Source of the DNA: Candidatus Anammoximicrobium sp.
GTDB lineage: Bacteria > Planctomycetota > Planctomycetia > Pirellulales > Pirellulaceae
Direction: 5' to 3'
DNA: 64,000 nucleotides
NCBI GenBank assembly: GCA_012515235.1
Contig: JAAYYU010000153.1
Span: 31,841-95,840, forward strand
Shown: piece after piece, positions 9,544-18,841 of the stretch
How the letters are laid out: every line of letters starts with the position of its first letter
Position numbering within the stretch: position 1 is the first letter of the stretch
Position numbers and translations under genes: made by a program
The notes under the pieces: generated by a model
Database searches by the model: none
What the model was told of the DNA's origin: nothing
Seen by the model: the letters and a program-made list of their open reading frames with translations, nothing else

Positions 9544-10746
9544 ATGACCGCGTTTGACTTTTTCTGCGTGAACCGAATCGTCTTCGGGCGTCAAACCGCG
9601 AGTCGGATCGGCGAGTTGTCGGTGGCGTTCGGCCGCCGAGCCCTGCTGGTCACCAACGCGGGCCGACGCGGCGACGGGGGCGTCGTGGATCGGTTCGCAG
9701 CGCAGTTGAAGGCCGCCGGCGTCTGGCCGATTTGCTGCCAACAGCATGGCGAACCGACGGTGACGGACGTCGAGCAATCGCTGCAGGTTGCCAGGTCGGA
9801 GGCGTGTGACCTGGTCATCGGGCTGGGCGGAGGCAGCGCGATCGATGCGGCAAAGGCCGTTGCCGGCCTGCTGACCAATCCCGGTTCACCGTTGGATTAC
9901 ATGGAAGTCGTCGGACGCGGCCAGCCGCTGCAGCACCTGGCAGCTCCGTGGATTGCCGTGCCGACCACCGCGGGCACGGGCGCCGAAGCGACACGCAACG
10001 CCGTGCTCGGCTGTCCGGAAAAGAAATTCAAGGCCAGCTTGCGGAGCGAACATCTGCTGCCCAGGATCGCCGTGATCGATCCGGAACTGGCCGTCGGCGC
10101 GCCGCCGGAGGTGACCGCTGCCAGCGGACTGGATGCGTTGTGCCAGCTGATCGAGTCCTACACGTCGAATCACGCCCAGCCGCTGACGGACGCCCTGGCA
10201 CTGCAGGGCGTGAGCCTGGCCGCGGCCGCGCTGCCGCGAGTCTGTGCGGACGGCTCGGATCTGGAATCGCGGGAGGCCATGGCGTTGGCCGCACTGTTCA
10301 GCGGCATCACGCTGGCCAACGCGGGGTTGGGAGCGGTTCACGGCTTCGCGGCCCCGATCGGCGCCAACTTCCCGATCCCCCACGGCACGGTCTGCGCCGC
10401 CCTGTTGCCGCACGTCGTGGCGGCCAACATCGCGGCGCTGGCGGCCGCACCGGATCGGCGTCCGCAGCTGGAACGCTACGCCGAGTTGGGACGCCGTTTG
10501 ACCCATCGCCCGGCGCTGGGCCGCGAGGAAGCCCTCGACGCCTGCCGCCGCTTCCTGTTCGACCTGGTGCACCAACTCCGCATCCCGCCGCTGCGGAACT
10601 TCGGACTCCAGGCCGCCGCCGTCCCGGGTATGGTTGCCTTGGCCCGCCAGGCCAGCAGCATGCGGTACAACCCCGTGGCCCTGAGCGAGGAAACCCTCAC
10701 GCAAATCCTAACCGCTGCCGCCGAGGACCGACCCGTCGCGGCATGA
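9544..10746 (+). CDS. iron-containing (group III) alcohol dehydrogenase family protein
   Basis: A 400-residue protein with the N-terminal nucleotide-binding half (GLGGGSAID at 93-101, PTTAGTGAE at 140-148) and the all-helical metal-binding half. By comparison with FucO-type enzymes, Asp197, His266 and His280 occupy metal-ligand positions, but the ligand normally four residues after the Asp is Gln201 instead of His. Gln at this place occurs in some subfamilies, so activity is not excluded. Substrate cannot be read from the sequence. The gene stands alone, convergent with the EF-G gene 105 bp away. Confidence 0.92.
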   Translation: MTAFDFFCVNRIVFGRQTASRIGELSVAFGRRALLVTNAGRRGDGGVVDRFAAQLKAAGVWPICCQQHGEPTVTDVEQSLQVARSEACDLVIGLGGGSAIDAAKAVAGLLTNPGSPLDYMEVVGRGQPLQHLAAPWIAVPTTAGTGAEATRNAVLGCPEKKFKASLRSEHLLPRIAVIDPELAVGAPPEVTAASGLDALCQLIESYTSNHAQPLTDALALQGVSLAAAALPRVCADGSDLESREAMALAALFSGITLANAGLGAVHGFAAPIGANFPIPHGTVCAALLPHVVAANIAALAAAPDRRPQLERYAELGRRLTHRPALGREEALDACRRFLFDLVHQLRIPPLRNFGLQAAAVPGMVALARQASSMRYNPVALSEETLTQILTAAAEDRPVAA

Positions 10747-10851
10747 ATCTGCAACGCCGGAGCGCGGAGGATCCGCCGTCTGACCGCCGTCTGGCCGCCG
10801 TCTGGCGAGGGCCGTTCCGGGTCGCATTCGCCAGCGTCCTGCGAACGTCGC

Positions 10852-12942
10852 TCAATGCGATCCGCCTGGACCGCCCTCCTTCTTCTTCCTGACGATCTCT
10901 TCCTGGACACTTGCCGGGACGCGGCGGTAGCAGAGCAGTTCCATGGTGAACGTGCCCTGGCCCTGCGTCATGCTCCGCAGGTCGGTGGCGTAGCCGAACG
11001 TCTCGGCCAGGGGAACTTCCGAGGAAATCAGAGCGAGTCCGTCGCGGCTGCTGGTGGACAGGATGATCCCGCGGCGGCTGACTATGTCGCCCGTCACGGG
11101 GCCTTGGAACTGTTCGGGCGCTTCGATATCCAGTTTCATGATCGGCTCCAGCAGCACGGGGCGCGTCTTCATGAACGTCTCCCGGAAACAGCCTTGAGCG
11201 CAGGTCTGGAACGCCCGGTCACTGCTGTCCACTTCGTGGTACGAGCCGTCGGTCAGAACCGCTTTCAGGCCGATCACCGGAAAGCCGGCGACGGGCCCTT
11301 TGGGCAGGCAGTCCTGGAAGCCCTTCTGGACCGAAGGGATGTACTGTTTGGGCACGCGTCCGCCAATCACCTCCTCCTCGAACACAAACGGCTCCGGGGC
11401 GTCTTCCGGCAGCGGCTCGAATCGGCCGACGATGTGGGCGTACTGACCGGAACCGCCGGTCTGCTTCTTGTGTCTGTAGTCGAACGGCATTGCCTGCGTG
11501 GGCGCTTCACGGTAGCTGACCTTGGGAGCGCCGACCAGCACGTTGACCTTGTATTCGCGGCGAATCCGCTCCATGTACACTTCCAAATGCAACTCGCCCA
11601 TGCCTTCGACCAGAATCTCGGCGGTCTCTTGATCCGTAGTGACACGGAAGGTGGGGTCTTCTTTGCGGAAGCGGGCCAGGGCCTTGCCCAGTTTTTCGGC
11701 GTCGCCGCGGCTTTCCGGACTGACCGCAATCTTGATCACCGGCTCCGGCACGAACATGCTCTCCAGCGTGCAGAACTTGGCCTGGCTGGCATACGTGTCG
11801 CCGCTGGCGCAGTCGATGCCCATCACGGCCACGATGTCGCCGGCCTGGGCTTCGGCGATTTCCTTTCGCTCGTCCGCGTGCATCCGCACGATGCGGCTGA
11901 AACGCTCCTTGCGTCCCGTCCGCTGATTGATGTACGTGGCGCCCTTTTCGATGCGGCCTTGGTACACCCGCAGAAACGTCAATTGCCCGTAGGGATCGTC
12001 GACGATTTTGAAGGCCATGCCGACGAAGGGCTTGGTGGGGTCCGGTTCCAGCGGCACCGTTTCGTCGGCGTTGTCCCAGGCCTTGGCGTGAATCTCGTGC
12101 TCCAGCGGCGAAGGCAGATACCGGGTGACGGCATCGAGCAGCGGCTGGACGCCCTTGTTCTTGTAAGCCGCCCCCAGGAACACCGGCGTGACGTCCTGCT
12201 GTTGAACTACGGCCCGCGTCACCTCGTGGATCGTGTCCGCGGAGATCTCCTGTTCGGACAACAGCCGCTCCATCAACTCGTCGCTGTACATCGCCAGGCT
12301 TTCGAGCATCTTCATGCGCCACTGCCGGGCCTGTTCGACCAGGGGCTCCGGGATCGCCTCCGCGCGGATCTGCTCGCCTTCGTCGCCTTCGAAGTACAGC
12401 GCCTGCATCGTCGCCAGATCGATGACGCCCTGGAAGCGGTCGCCGCTGCCCAGCGGCAACTGCATCAAGAGGGCTTCGTCGCCCAGTTTTTCCTTGAGAT
12501 CGCGGACGACGCGAAAGGGATCCGCGCCGGCCCGATCCATCTTGTTGATGAACGCCAGTCGCGGCACGTGATAGCGGTTCATCTGCCGGTTGACGGTGAT
12601 CGTCTGGCTCTGCACGCCACCTACGGCGCACAGCACCAGCACGGCGCCGTCCAGCACGCGCAGACTGCGTTCGACCTCGACCGTAAAATCCACGTGCCCC
12701 GGCGTGTCGATCAGGTTGATGGAGTGCCCCTTCCACTGGACGCTGGTCGCGGCGCTGGTGATCGTGATCCCGCGTTCCCGCTCCAGGTCCATGTGATCCA
12801 TCGTCGCGCCCGCGCCGCCTCCGCCCACCTCCTCCATCTTGTGGATGCAGCCGGTGTAGAAGAGGATGCGCTCGCTGAGCGTGGTTTTGCCCGAGTCGAT
12901 GTGAGCCGAAATTCCGATATTGCGTAGCTTGGCGAGGTGCAT
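10852..12942 (-). CDS. fusA: translation elongation factor G (mtEFG1/spdEFG1-like)
   Basis: The 696-residue GTPase drives ribosomal translocation. GTP-binding motifs are complete: G1 AHIDSGKT (13-20), switch I RGIT (57-60), G3 DTPGH (79-83), G4 NKMD (133-136). Domains II to V follow over the usual length. The N-terminus ISAHIDSGKTTLSER with Ser rather than the usual Ala after Asp resembles the mitochondrial EFG1 and the spirochaete/planctomycete/delta EF-G lineage. It is not next to rpsL, rpsG or tuf, so it is outside the classic str operon, as expected for this paralogue type. The upstream region has no obvious Shine-Dalgarno sequence. A second EF-G paralogue elsewhere in the genome is likely. 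Confidence 0.96.
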   Translation of the reverse strand: MHLAKLRNIGISAHIDSGKTTLSERILFYTGCIHKMEEVGGGGAGATMDHMDLERERGITITSAATSVQWKGHSINLIDTPGHVDFTVEVERSLRVLDGAVLVLCAVGGVQSQTITVNRQMNRYHVPRLAFINKMDRAGADPFRVVRDLKEKLGDEALLMQLPLGSGDRFQGVIDLATMQALYFEGDEGEQIRAEAIPEPLVEQARQWRMKMLESLAMYSDELMERLLSEQEISADTIHEVTRAVVQQQDVTPVFLGAAYKNKGVQPLLDAVTRYLPSPLEHEIHAKAWDNADETVPLEPDPTKPFVGMAFKIVDDPYGQLTFLRVYQGRIEKGATYINQRTGRKERFSRIVRMHADERKEIAEAQAGDIVAVMGIDCASGDTYASQAKFCTLESMFVPEPVIKIAVSPESRGDAEKLGKALARFRKEDPTFRVTTDQETAEILVEGMGELHLEVYMERIRREYKVNVLVGAPKVSYREAPTQAMPFDYRHKKQTGGSGQYAHIVGRFEPLPEDAPEPFVFEEEVIGGRVPKQYIPSVQKGFQDCLPKGPVAGFPVIGLKAVLTDGSYHEVDSSDRAFQTCAQGCFRETFMKTRPVLLEPIMKLDIEAPEQFQGPVTGDIVSRRGIILSTSSRDGLALISSEVPLAETFGYATDLRSMTQGQGTFTMELLCYRRVPASVQEEIVRKKKEGGPGGSH

Positions 12943-13106
12943 AGTCAGTTGTCGCTAAAGGGCCGTCCTCGAAAAGAGGCCCGTCCCCTTTTCGCGAGAT
13001 CAGTCAGGTACTTTGTTTGAGCGTAACATCTTAAAGGAAATCGGTCGCACGCAAAGGCCGAGTGACGTGCGGAGCGCGGATTGGGCGGAACCGCACAGGC
13101 CCCGTT

Positions 13107-13973
13107 TCACGTTCCCGCCCCGTAGAAGGCGGCGGCCGGCAAGCCGGTCTCCCGGCCGACGACGGCGGCGATCCAGTCGACCTCGTCGTCGGACAAGGGG
13201 GTGACGTAACTTTCAGCGGGCCGGCGGGCCACCGTGTACACCTGGATCAGGCTGAGCCGGCCGCCGCCGGCGGTGATTTCGCGGAGCCGCTGGCAGAAGG
13301 CCTGGAGCTCCTCGTCCGGAGGCGGCTTGCCGCGGATCCTCATCCACAGCGACTGGATGACCAGGGGCCGAAGGCGGGCGGCCTGGGCGATGTTCTCCAG
13401 CACGCGAGCCAAAGGGATGGGCGAGCGGTCGATGGCACGAAAGTAATCCTCCGTCCCCGCGTCGAGTTTGGCCCAGATTTCGCCTTGGTTCCGGTCCAGG
13501 ATCTCCAGACCTCGCTGGACGTGCGGACGGTGAAATCGGCTGGCGTTGGTGATCAGGACCATTTTCACGTCATCCAAGCCGTGGCGGCGCTTGACCTCGG
13601 CACAGGCGGCGAGGATTTCGTCGAAATTCCGGTGGGTCGTCGGTTCCCCGTCGCCAGAGAAGGCGATATCGTTCAATCGCCGCAGCGTCGAGGGGAGGTT
13701 GCGGAACTTGTCGGTCTCAAACAGGCGTCCGGACACGGCCAGCGTTAGCGTCTGGTCCAACTCGGCCAACAATCGCTCCACGTCTACAAACTGCGTGTCG
13801 CCCGCCACCGTCCGGTCCACCTGGCAGTAGACGCAGTGGAAATTGCAGGCTTTGTCGGGGTTCAGGTTGACCCCGATCGACACACCGCGACTCCGCCGAC
13901 TGATCACCGGATAGACGAAGCGGTTGCCTGCGAACCGCCGTTCGTGCTGCAGATGGAAGGGGTTGATGGACAT
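13107..13973 (-). CDS. radical SAM protein (COG0731-like)
   Basis: This 288-residue protein carries the radical SAM iron-sulfur motif CNFHCVYC with cysteines 43, 47 and 50, preceded by GVNLNPDKA, and later SGDGEPTTH and LITNAS segments. The pattern resembles COG0731 (wyosine-base-formation-like) radical SAM proteins, widespread in bacteria that lack wyosine, so the tRNA role should not be assumed. The start MSINPF at 13973 is preferred over a longer reading frame because homologues begin shortly before the GNRFVYPV block. It follows the acetolactate synthase small-subunit gene on the same strand after about 195 bp; no functional link is evident. Confidence 0.88.
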   Translation of the reverse strand: MSINPFHLQHERRFAGNRFVYPVISRRSRGVSIGVNLNPDKACNFHCVYCQVDRTVAGDTQFVDVERLLAELDQTLTLAVSGRLFETDKFRNLPSTLRRLNDIAFSGDGEPTTHRNFDEILAACAEVKRRHGLDDVKMVLITNASRFHRPHVQRGLEILDRNQGEIWAKLDAGTEDYFRAIDRSPIPLARVLENIAQAARLRPLVIQSLWMRIRGKPPPDEELQAFCQRLREITAGGGRLSLIQVYTVARRPAESYVTPLSDDEVDWIAAVVGRETGLPAAAFYGAGT

Positions 13974-14169
13974 CGGCGAGACCGGAGCAAAAGGTGCGCT
14001 TTCGCAAGGGAGGGGACTCGCAGCGCGAGTCCGCCACAGATCGTTCCTACGCCAGGCAATCGGGGAAGGTCGCCGCAAAACTCCAGCGGCTCCGGCATCG
14101 TTCCAGCACGGCCGGCCGTGCCGACAGCGGGCGACTCTCCCAGGCAAACGGCTTGGTTCACGACTCGGT

Positions 14170-14688
14170 TCAAGACGCCGGCGCGTCGTCGTCGTCTTCT
14201 CTCTTGGCTCCCAGGCTGCGGACCATGGCGATGCGCCCGCTGCGGACCAACTCGGTGATGCCGAAGGAACGCATCCGTTCGATAAAGGCCTCCACCTTGC
14301 TCTCCCGCCCGGAAATCTCGATCATCACCTCGTGCTCGCCGACGTCGACGATGCGGCCGCGGAAGATATCGACCAACTCGCGGACTTCACTCCGCTTCCC
14401 CCCCGTCGCTGCTTTCACTTTAATCAACATCAAGTCCCGTTCGACGAAGTCCTGGCTGCTGATGTCGTCGACGCGGACGACCGTGACGATCTTTTCCAAT
14501 TGCTTGCGGACTTGTTCCAGGACATGACCGTCGCCGACGATGACAAAGGTCATCCGGGATAGATTAGGATCCTCGGTTTCGCCCACCGCAAGCGAGTCGA
14601 TGTTGTAGCCGCGCGAGGCCAACATCCCGGAAATGTGCGCCAACACACCGGGGACGTTCTGCACGATCGCGGAAAGCACGTGACGCAT
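14170..14688 (-). CDS. ilvN: acetolactate synthase small (regulatory) subunit
   Basis: The 172-residue protein starts MRHVLSAIVQNVPGVLA, the ACT-domain opening of the small subunit, followed by a second half with ERDLMLIKV and EISGRESKVE typical of the C-terminal ALS domain. It binds the catalytic subunit and mediates branched-chain amino-acid feedback in valine, leucine and isoleucine synthesis. The start at 14688 aligns with the family; 18 further codons are open upstream. The likely partner (23198-24967) lies 8.5 kb away on the same strand rather than next to it, so the ilvBN pair is split. Confidence 0.93.
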   Translation of the reverse strand: MRHVLSAIVQNVPGVLAHISGMLASRGYNIDSLAVGETEDPNLSRMTFVIVGDGHVLEQVRKQLEKIVTVVRVDDISSQDFVERDLMLIKVKAATGGKRSEVRELVDIFRGRIVDVGEHEVMIEISGRESKVEAFIERMRSFGITELVRSGRIAMVRSLGAKREDDDDAPAS

Positions 14689-15019
14689 GGCTGAGGGAAA
14701 CTCCAGCAGTGCCGTGGAAAACAGGGATGATACTTCATGCACCGCCGGTCATCAAGGGGCAGCACGACCGCCTCGCGCCGCAGCGACCCCGGGTCGGGTT
14801 CCGCCTCCAAGCCCGAACACTCCTTCACCAGTTGCTGCGCGGCAGCGCACGGAGGCCCGTTTCCGGGGCAAACAGCGGGACGAGTGCGTCGTCAAGTCGA
14901 ACCTGTGGGGTTGCAGCGGATGAGCGGAACGGCGCTGGGCGTCTTCCCGTTTCTGCGGGCGTCCCGTGGCTGCCGGTGGCGGCGCGAGTATCGCTTTCAG
15001 CCTGAGCCGGTGCCGCGGC
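14689..15019. other. 331-bp gap, no gene recognised
   Basis: Short frames here lack family resemblance and coding starts. It should contain the promoter of the acetolactate synthase small-subunit gene and the end of the hybrid kinase transcript; no clear promoter or terminator was seen. Confidence 0.5.
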
Positions 15020-17083
15020 TTAGGGCCCGCCGGTCACCCGGCGGATCGCGGCGTCCAAGTCGTCTTGGGTGATCGGTTTCACGAGGACCGCGTCCATGCC
15101 CGCCGCCAGGCATTCGGCCCGGCTTTCTTCCGACGCGTGCGCCGTCAAGGCGACGATGGGGGTGCGGGACTGCCGGCCCTGTTCCCGTTCTCGCTGCCGA
15201 ATCTCGCGCGTGGCGGCCAGTCCGTCCAGTTCCGGCATTTCCACGTCCATCAAGACGATGTCGAACGCTTCGGACTCCCAGGCATCCAGGGCATTGCGGC
15301 CGTTGTCCACCACCCGCACCTCATGCGCCCCGGTTCGCAACTGACCAACGATCAGACGCTGGTTGACCGCGCCATCCTCTGCCAACAATACTCGGCGCGG
15401 CGCGGCGGCGGAAACTGACGCGATGAAGGTGCCCGTCTGGGCCGCGGCCGGTTCGTGCCCCGTATCGTCGGCGCCGCGCTCGGCCGCACCCGGCGGCAGA
15501 ACGATCGTGAACCGCGTGCCCTGCCCGCTGGAGACCACCGAGATCCGCCCGCGATGGGCTTCGACCAATTGCTTGGCAATCGCCAGCCCAAACCCGGTTC
15601 CGCCGCGTTTTCCGTACGTGCTGAAGGGCTGGAACAGCTTGGCGAGAACCTCGGCGGGAATGCCGGGGCCGTTGTCGGCCACGTACAACTCGACCCCCTC
15701 CCCTGACGGGCCTTGCTGGGCGCCGATCGTCACCACCGGGGCGGCGTGCTGTTGGAGGGCCTCGGCCGCATTGCGCGCCAGGTTGCGGAGGACGCGGGCC
15801 ATCCGTTCGGGGTCCAAGGCCACCTGCAAATCGGCCGGCACGTCGACTTGAAGATCCACGCCCAACATCTGCAGGTCCAACCGCAACAGCCGCAGGTGCT
15901 TTCCCAGCAATTCGGAGAAGGTGCCGCGCACCGGTTGCACCCGCACCTTGCCGCGGCAGAACTCGAAACTGTCGTTCAACAAATCCAAAGCCACGGACAG
16001 GGACTGGTCGATCAGGTCCAGTTGTTCTTCCTGCGGCACCCCTTCCTGTGACCCCGCACGCCGCATTTCGAGCAACTGACGGACGTTCCCCAGCGGCCCG
16101 CGCAAGTCGTGGACGATATAGGCAATGGCCTGTCCCACGGCCGCCAACTGCTCGACTTGCTGCAGCCGCTGCTGCATTTCCAGGCGGATCAGGCCGGCCG
16201 AAACCGAACTGGCCAGAAGCTGCACGACCTGCGCCTCCAGCGACTGGATGCCGACGCGCGACATCTCCGGCTTCCAATCGCGCGAGCCGTACACGACGCC
16301 GACGACCTCGCCGCCGGAGCCAAAGATGGGCGAGCCGACGACGGCTTCGACGTTTTCCAGACTGGCCCGAGCGTTGGCCGTTTGCGGCGTTCCGTAGAAC
16401 GTGCGGCCTTGTTCCACGACGCGCGACAACACCGAGCGGCTGAAGGTCAGGCCCGATTCCTGGTCCTTTGCCCAGCCGGCGGCGATCCGCCAGCCGGCTT
16501 CTTCGCGCAGCAGCACCAGGCCTCGGTCCAAGCCCACCAACTCGACGATCGCCCGCGCCGTCTCCTGGTAGAATTCCGCCGAGCCCACCGCCGCACGCTG
16601 GACGGACAGCAGCGTTTCGAACCAGACCGCCAGCTTTTCCGCCGAAGGGACTTCGCCTAAACTGGCTAGCGAATGACGTGTGACCGAAGGCAGTTGGCAC
16701 GTAGCGGGCAGGGAAATGGTCTGGAACTCCTCGCCGGCCGAATCGTCCTGATCGCCCAGGTCCAGCAGCGGCGCCGTCACCTGCCGCACCACCTCGATGG
16801 TCGTCCGCCCGATCCGAAAACGGGCCGGCAAGTCGGTCTCCCCGCAGGCACCCCGTCCGATCTTGGTGCCGTCGGTCAGTTCCAGATCGTTGCGGCCGAA
16901 GTTCTCGAAACGCAGCCGCCGGGGCGGGATTTCCTCCAGCAGCAAGTGCCTTCTCGACACGTAATCGTCGTCGATCACGACCTGGGCCTGGTCGCCGCCG
17001 GGCTGGCGGCCCAGGACGAGCGGCCCGGATTCGTGAAGGTACTCTTTTTGCTGCTTCGCATTATCAATCGCGATTCGGAGCAT
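15020..17083 (-). CDS. FHA-GAF hybrid sensor histidine kinase with receiver domain
   Basis: A 687-residue cytoplasmic protein without membrane helices. Order of domains: FHA (about 1-105, with GRQPGG, SRRH and NFGRNDLEL), GAF (about 150-300), dimerisation helices with phospho-acceptor His325 in IVHDLRGP, an ATPase domain with N-box Asn438, DNGPGIP (470-476) and a GTGFGLAI lid, and a C-terminal receiver with Asp613 in LMDVEMP and Lys669. FHA domains bind phosphothreonine, so input may come from a Ser/Thr kinase, and the GAF domain may sense a small molecule; both are inferences. The receiver suggests phosphorelay to an unlinked Hpt or output protein. No partner gene is adjacent. Confidence 0.93.
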   Translation of the reverse strand: MLRIAIDNAKQQKEYLHESGPLVLGRQPGGDQAQVVIDDDYVSRRHLLLEEIPPRRLRFENFGRNDLELTDGTKIGRGACGETDLPARFRIGRTTIEVVRQVTAPLLDLGDQDDSAGEEFQTISLPATCQLPSVTRHSLASLGEVPSAEKLAVWFETLLSVQRAAVGSAEFYQETARAIVELVGLDRGLVLLREEAGWRIAAGWAKDQESGLTFSRSVLSRVVEQGRTFYGTPQTANARASLENVEAVVGSPIFGSGGEVVGVVYGSRDWKPEMSRVGIQSLEAQVVQLLASSVSAGLIRLEMQQRLQQVEQLAAVGQAIAYIVHDLRGPLGNVRQLLEMRRAGSQEGVPQEEQLDLIDQSLSVALDLLNDSFEFCRGKVRVQPVRGTFSELLGKHLRLLRLDLQMLGVDLQVDVPADLQVALDPERMARVLRNLARNAAEALQQHAAPVVTIGAQQGPSGEGVELYVADNGPGIPAEVLAKLFQPFSTYGKRGGTGFGLAIAKQLVEAHRGRISVVSSGQGTRFTIVLPPGAAERGADDTGHEPAAAQTGTFIASVSAAAPRRVLLAEDGAVNQRLIVGQLRTGAHEVRVVDNGRNALDAWESEAFDIVLMDVEMPELDGLAATREIRQREREQGRQSRTPIVALTAHASEESRAECLAAGMDAVLVKPITQDDLDAAIRRVTGGP

Positions 17084-17152
17084 AAAACAGGTTTACGCCG
17101 CGACCGGGCAAGTGTCAACCTGTGGTCGCCTCCATCGGGCCATATCGGCCCA

Positions 17153-17180
17153 CAAAAAAACCGCCGGGCGAACCCGGCGA
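17153..17180 (-). terminator. Rho-independent terminator of the barrel-protein gene
   Basis: On the minus strand GCCGGG-TTCG-CCCGGC (17178-17163) is followed by GG and a run of seven T (17160-17154). It lies 35 bp beyond the stop of the outer-membrane protein gene and before the hybrid kinase gene. Confidence 0.82.
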
Positions 17181-17214
17181 CTTCCAAAGGAGAGGCACGC
17201 TCGCGGCCGGTGCG

Positions 17215-18804
17215 TCAGAAATCCAGCGTCATTTGCGTGTAGAAAAAGTCGGCATTGCCACTGTACAGCCCCGGCGCGTCGTAAAAACTGCCGGAAACGA
17301 AGCGTGAGTAGCCGAGCAGCAAAGCCAGCCGCGGCGTGAACAGGTAGGTCGCCGTCACGTCGATTTCGTGGCCCAGGTCGCGGTTGCCAGTGGGGTTCGC
17401 CGCCAGTCCGGCAAACGGCGTCATGTCAACGTTGTACGGCACGTCGCCGCCGTCCTGAAGCCAGAAGTAATAATACCACAGCAGCAAGGTCAGTTTCTCG
17501 TGAGGCTGCATCGAGAGCTTGGCGTTCACCGTTTCGATGTTGCTCCGCGCGTACAGGTCCATGAAACCGAGGTACTTGTGCGCCAGGGGTTCGTAGTGAT
17601 GAAACCCCGTGCCCGTCGGACCGGGGACGGTGCCCTGGCCGGAGGCCCAATCATAGAACAGCCACAACGTCGGCCGCCAACGCACACAATCGAACTTGCG
17701 GCCGCCGCCCAAGGTGAAGAAGCCGGCCGAGTGGTTGGAGTCGTTGGCGTTCGCGCCGGACTGCACGCCGCCCTCCAGTTCGTACAGCCAGGCGTCGTAA
17801 CCGCCGTAGTAACGACCGCCGAACAAGTCATAACGGAAGCCGATCAAGTCGTTGTCGTACGCCAACCAATACAGGTCGGCCTTGTCGCGCGGAAGGCCCT
17901 TGTAGGTGGAATACAGTCCGTAGAACTGGCGATTCAGATCGGGCGGGTCCAACTCCTGAACGTCGCGGCGCAAGGGGCGCGCCCAGAACCCGTCGGCGTC
18001 CCAATACTCTCCTTGCCAGATCAGTTTCGCGCCCTCGAAGGTGCGGCGAGTATTCGCCCAGTCCAGCGGCGAAACCAGCCGCTCTGCGCCGTACAGCAGT
18101 TCCTGGCGTCCTACGCGAGCCGTCAGTTTCCCGCCCGCGGTCTCCGGATCCAGGACGACGAAGTCCAGGAACAGATTCTGCATTTCCGCGCGGTTCTCTT
18201 CGATCACGCGCGGATTGAACTCCTCATAGTTGCTGACGGCATCCAGCATCTCGCCGTAGAACCGCACGCGGTTGCCGAGTTCGGCGTTGAGATACAGCCG
18301 CGTGCGATGCAACAGAAAGTCGTCGTCGTTTCCCGTCAGCCCCAAACCGCGATGGCCGCGCTCGCTGTGGTGCCGCACACGGTACTGCCCGCCGACGTCG
18401 ACCGTGGCCCAATCCGTGACAGCCATCCTTTTCAGACTCTCGCCCAGGTGCCAGCCGTCGTAACAGGGATCGCAGAGGTAGTCGAAATTGTTGTTGTAGA
18501 ACGGATCCCGGTAAGCCGTGGCGACGGCTTTCTTCAGGGCCTTCTTCTCTTGGCACGTGCAGCAGTTGGCTTGCCCGCAATCACACTCGGGCTTGACAGC
18601 TTGTTGGCAACCAGGCTTGTCGCAGCTCTTGGCCAGCGCGGTCTCCAACGCAGCGGAAACCGGCGTGGCGATGGTCGCTCCGTCCGGTCTGCCGTCCGCC
18701 GTATGGCTGAATCGGGCATCCTGCACGACCGCTGCATGGGATGCCGTCAGCAATGAGAGTAAACCGGTCACCGTTGCGGCGAGAAGGAATCGGGGAGGGT
18801 ACAT
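17215..18804 (-). CDS. alginate-export-like outer-membrane beta-barrel protein
   Basis: This 529-residue protein has a signal peptide (about 1-24), a Cys-rich linker (CDCGQANCCTC near residue 75-85) and then a long region of alternating aromatic and polar residues that ends in Phe, as expected for an outer-membrane barrel. Segments such as RTRLYLNAELGNRVRFYGEM, LFLDFV and ARVGRQELLYG match the alginate export (AlgE-like) family, which is widely found in planctomycetes and need not transport alginate. A terminator follows. A run of ten C lies 27 bases before the start codon on the coding strand, which may affect expression. The Cys-rich insert is unusual for a porin and could form disulfides or bind metal. 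Confidence 0.82.
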   Translation of the reverse strand: MYPPRFLLAATVTGLLSLLTASHAAVVQDARFSHTADGRPDGATIATPVSAALETALAKSCDKPGCQQAVKPECDCGQANCCTCQEKKALKKAVATAYRDPFYNNNFDYLCDPCYDGWHLGESLKRMAVTDWATVDVGGQYRVRHHSERGHRGLGLTGNDDDFLLHRTRLYLNAELGNRVRFYGEMLDAVSNYEEFNPRVIEENRAEMQNLFLDFVVLDPETAGGKLTARVGRQELLYGAERLVSPLDWANTRRTFEGAKLIWQGEYWDADGFWARPLRRDVQELDPPDLNRQFYGLYSTYKGLPRDKADLYWLAYDNDLIGFRYDLFGGRYYGGYDAWLYELEGGVQSGANANDSNHSAGFFTLGGGRKFDCVRWRPTLWLFYDWASGQGTVPGPTGTGFHHYEPLAHKYLGFMDLYARSNIETVNAKLSMQPHEKLTLLLWYYYFWLQDGGDVPYNVDMTPFAGLAANPTGNRDLGHEIDVTATYLFTPRLALLLGYSRFVSGSFYDAPGLYSGNADFFYTQMTLDF

Positions 18805-18831
18805 AGCAACGTCGCCTTGCGTGCGGAAGTT

Positions 18832-18841
18832 GGGGGGGGGG
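18832..18841 (-). repeat. homopolymer tract of ten C (coding strand) upstream of the barrel gene
   Basis: Ten consecutive C on the minus strand end 27 bases before the barrel-protein start codon. Homopolymers of this length are prone to slipped-strand changes and can alter promoter or leader spacing. No clear -10 or -35 was found to place it relative to the promoter. Confidence 0.9.

Noticed and set aside
10855..12927. 690-codon open frame on the plus strand
   Set aside because: It lies opposite the EF-G gene in high-GC DNA; its translation is low-complexity and resembles no family.
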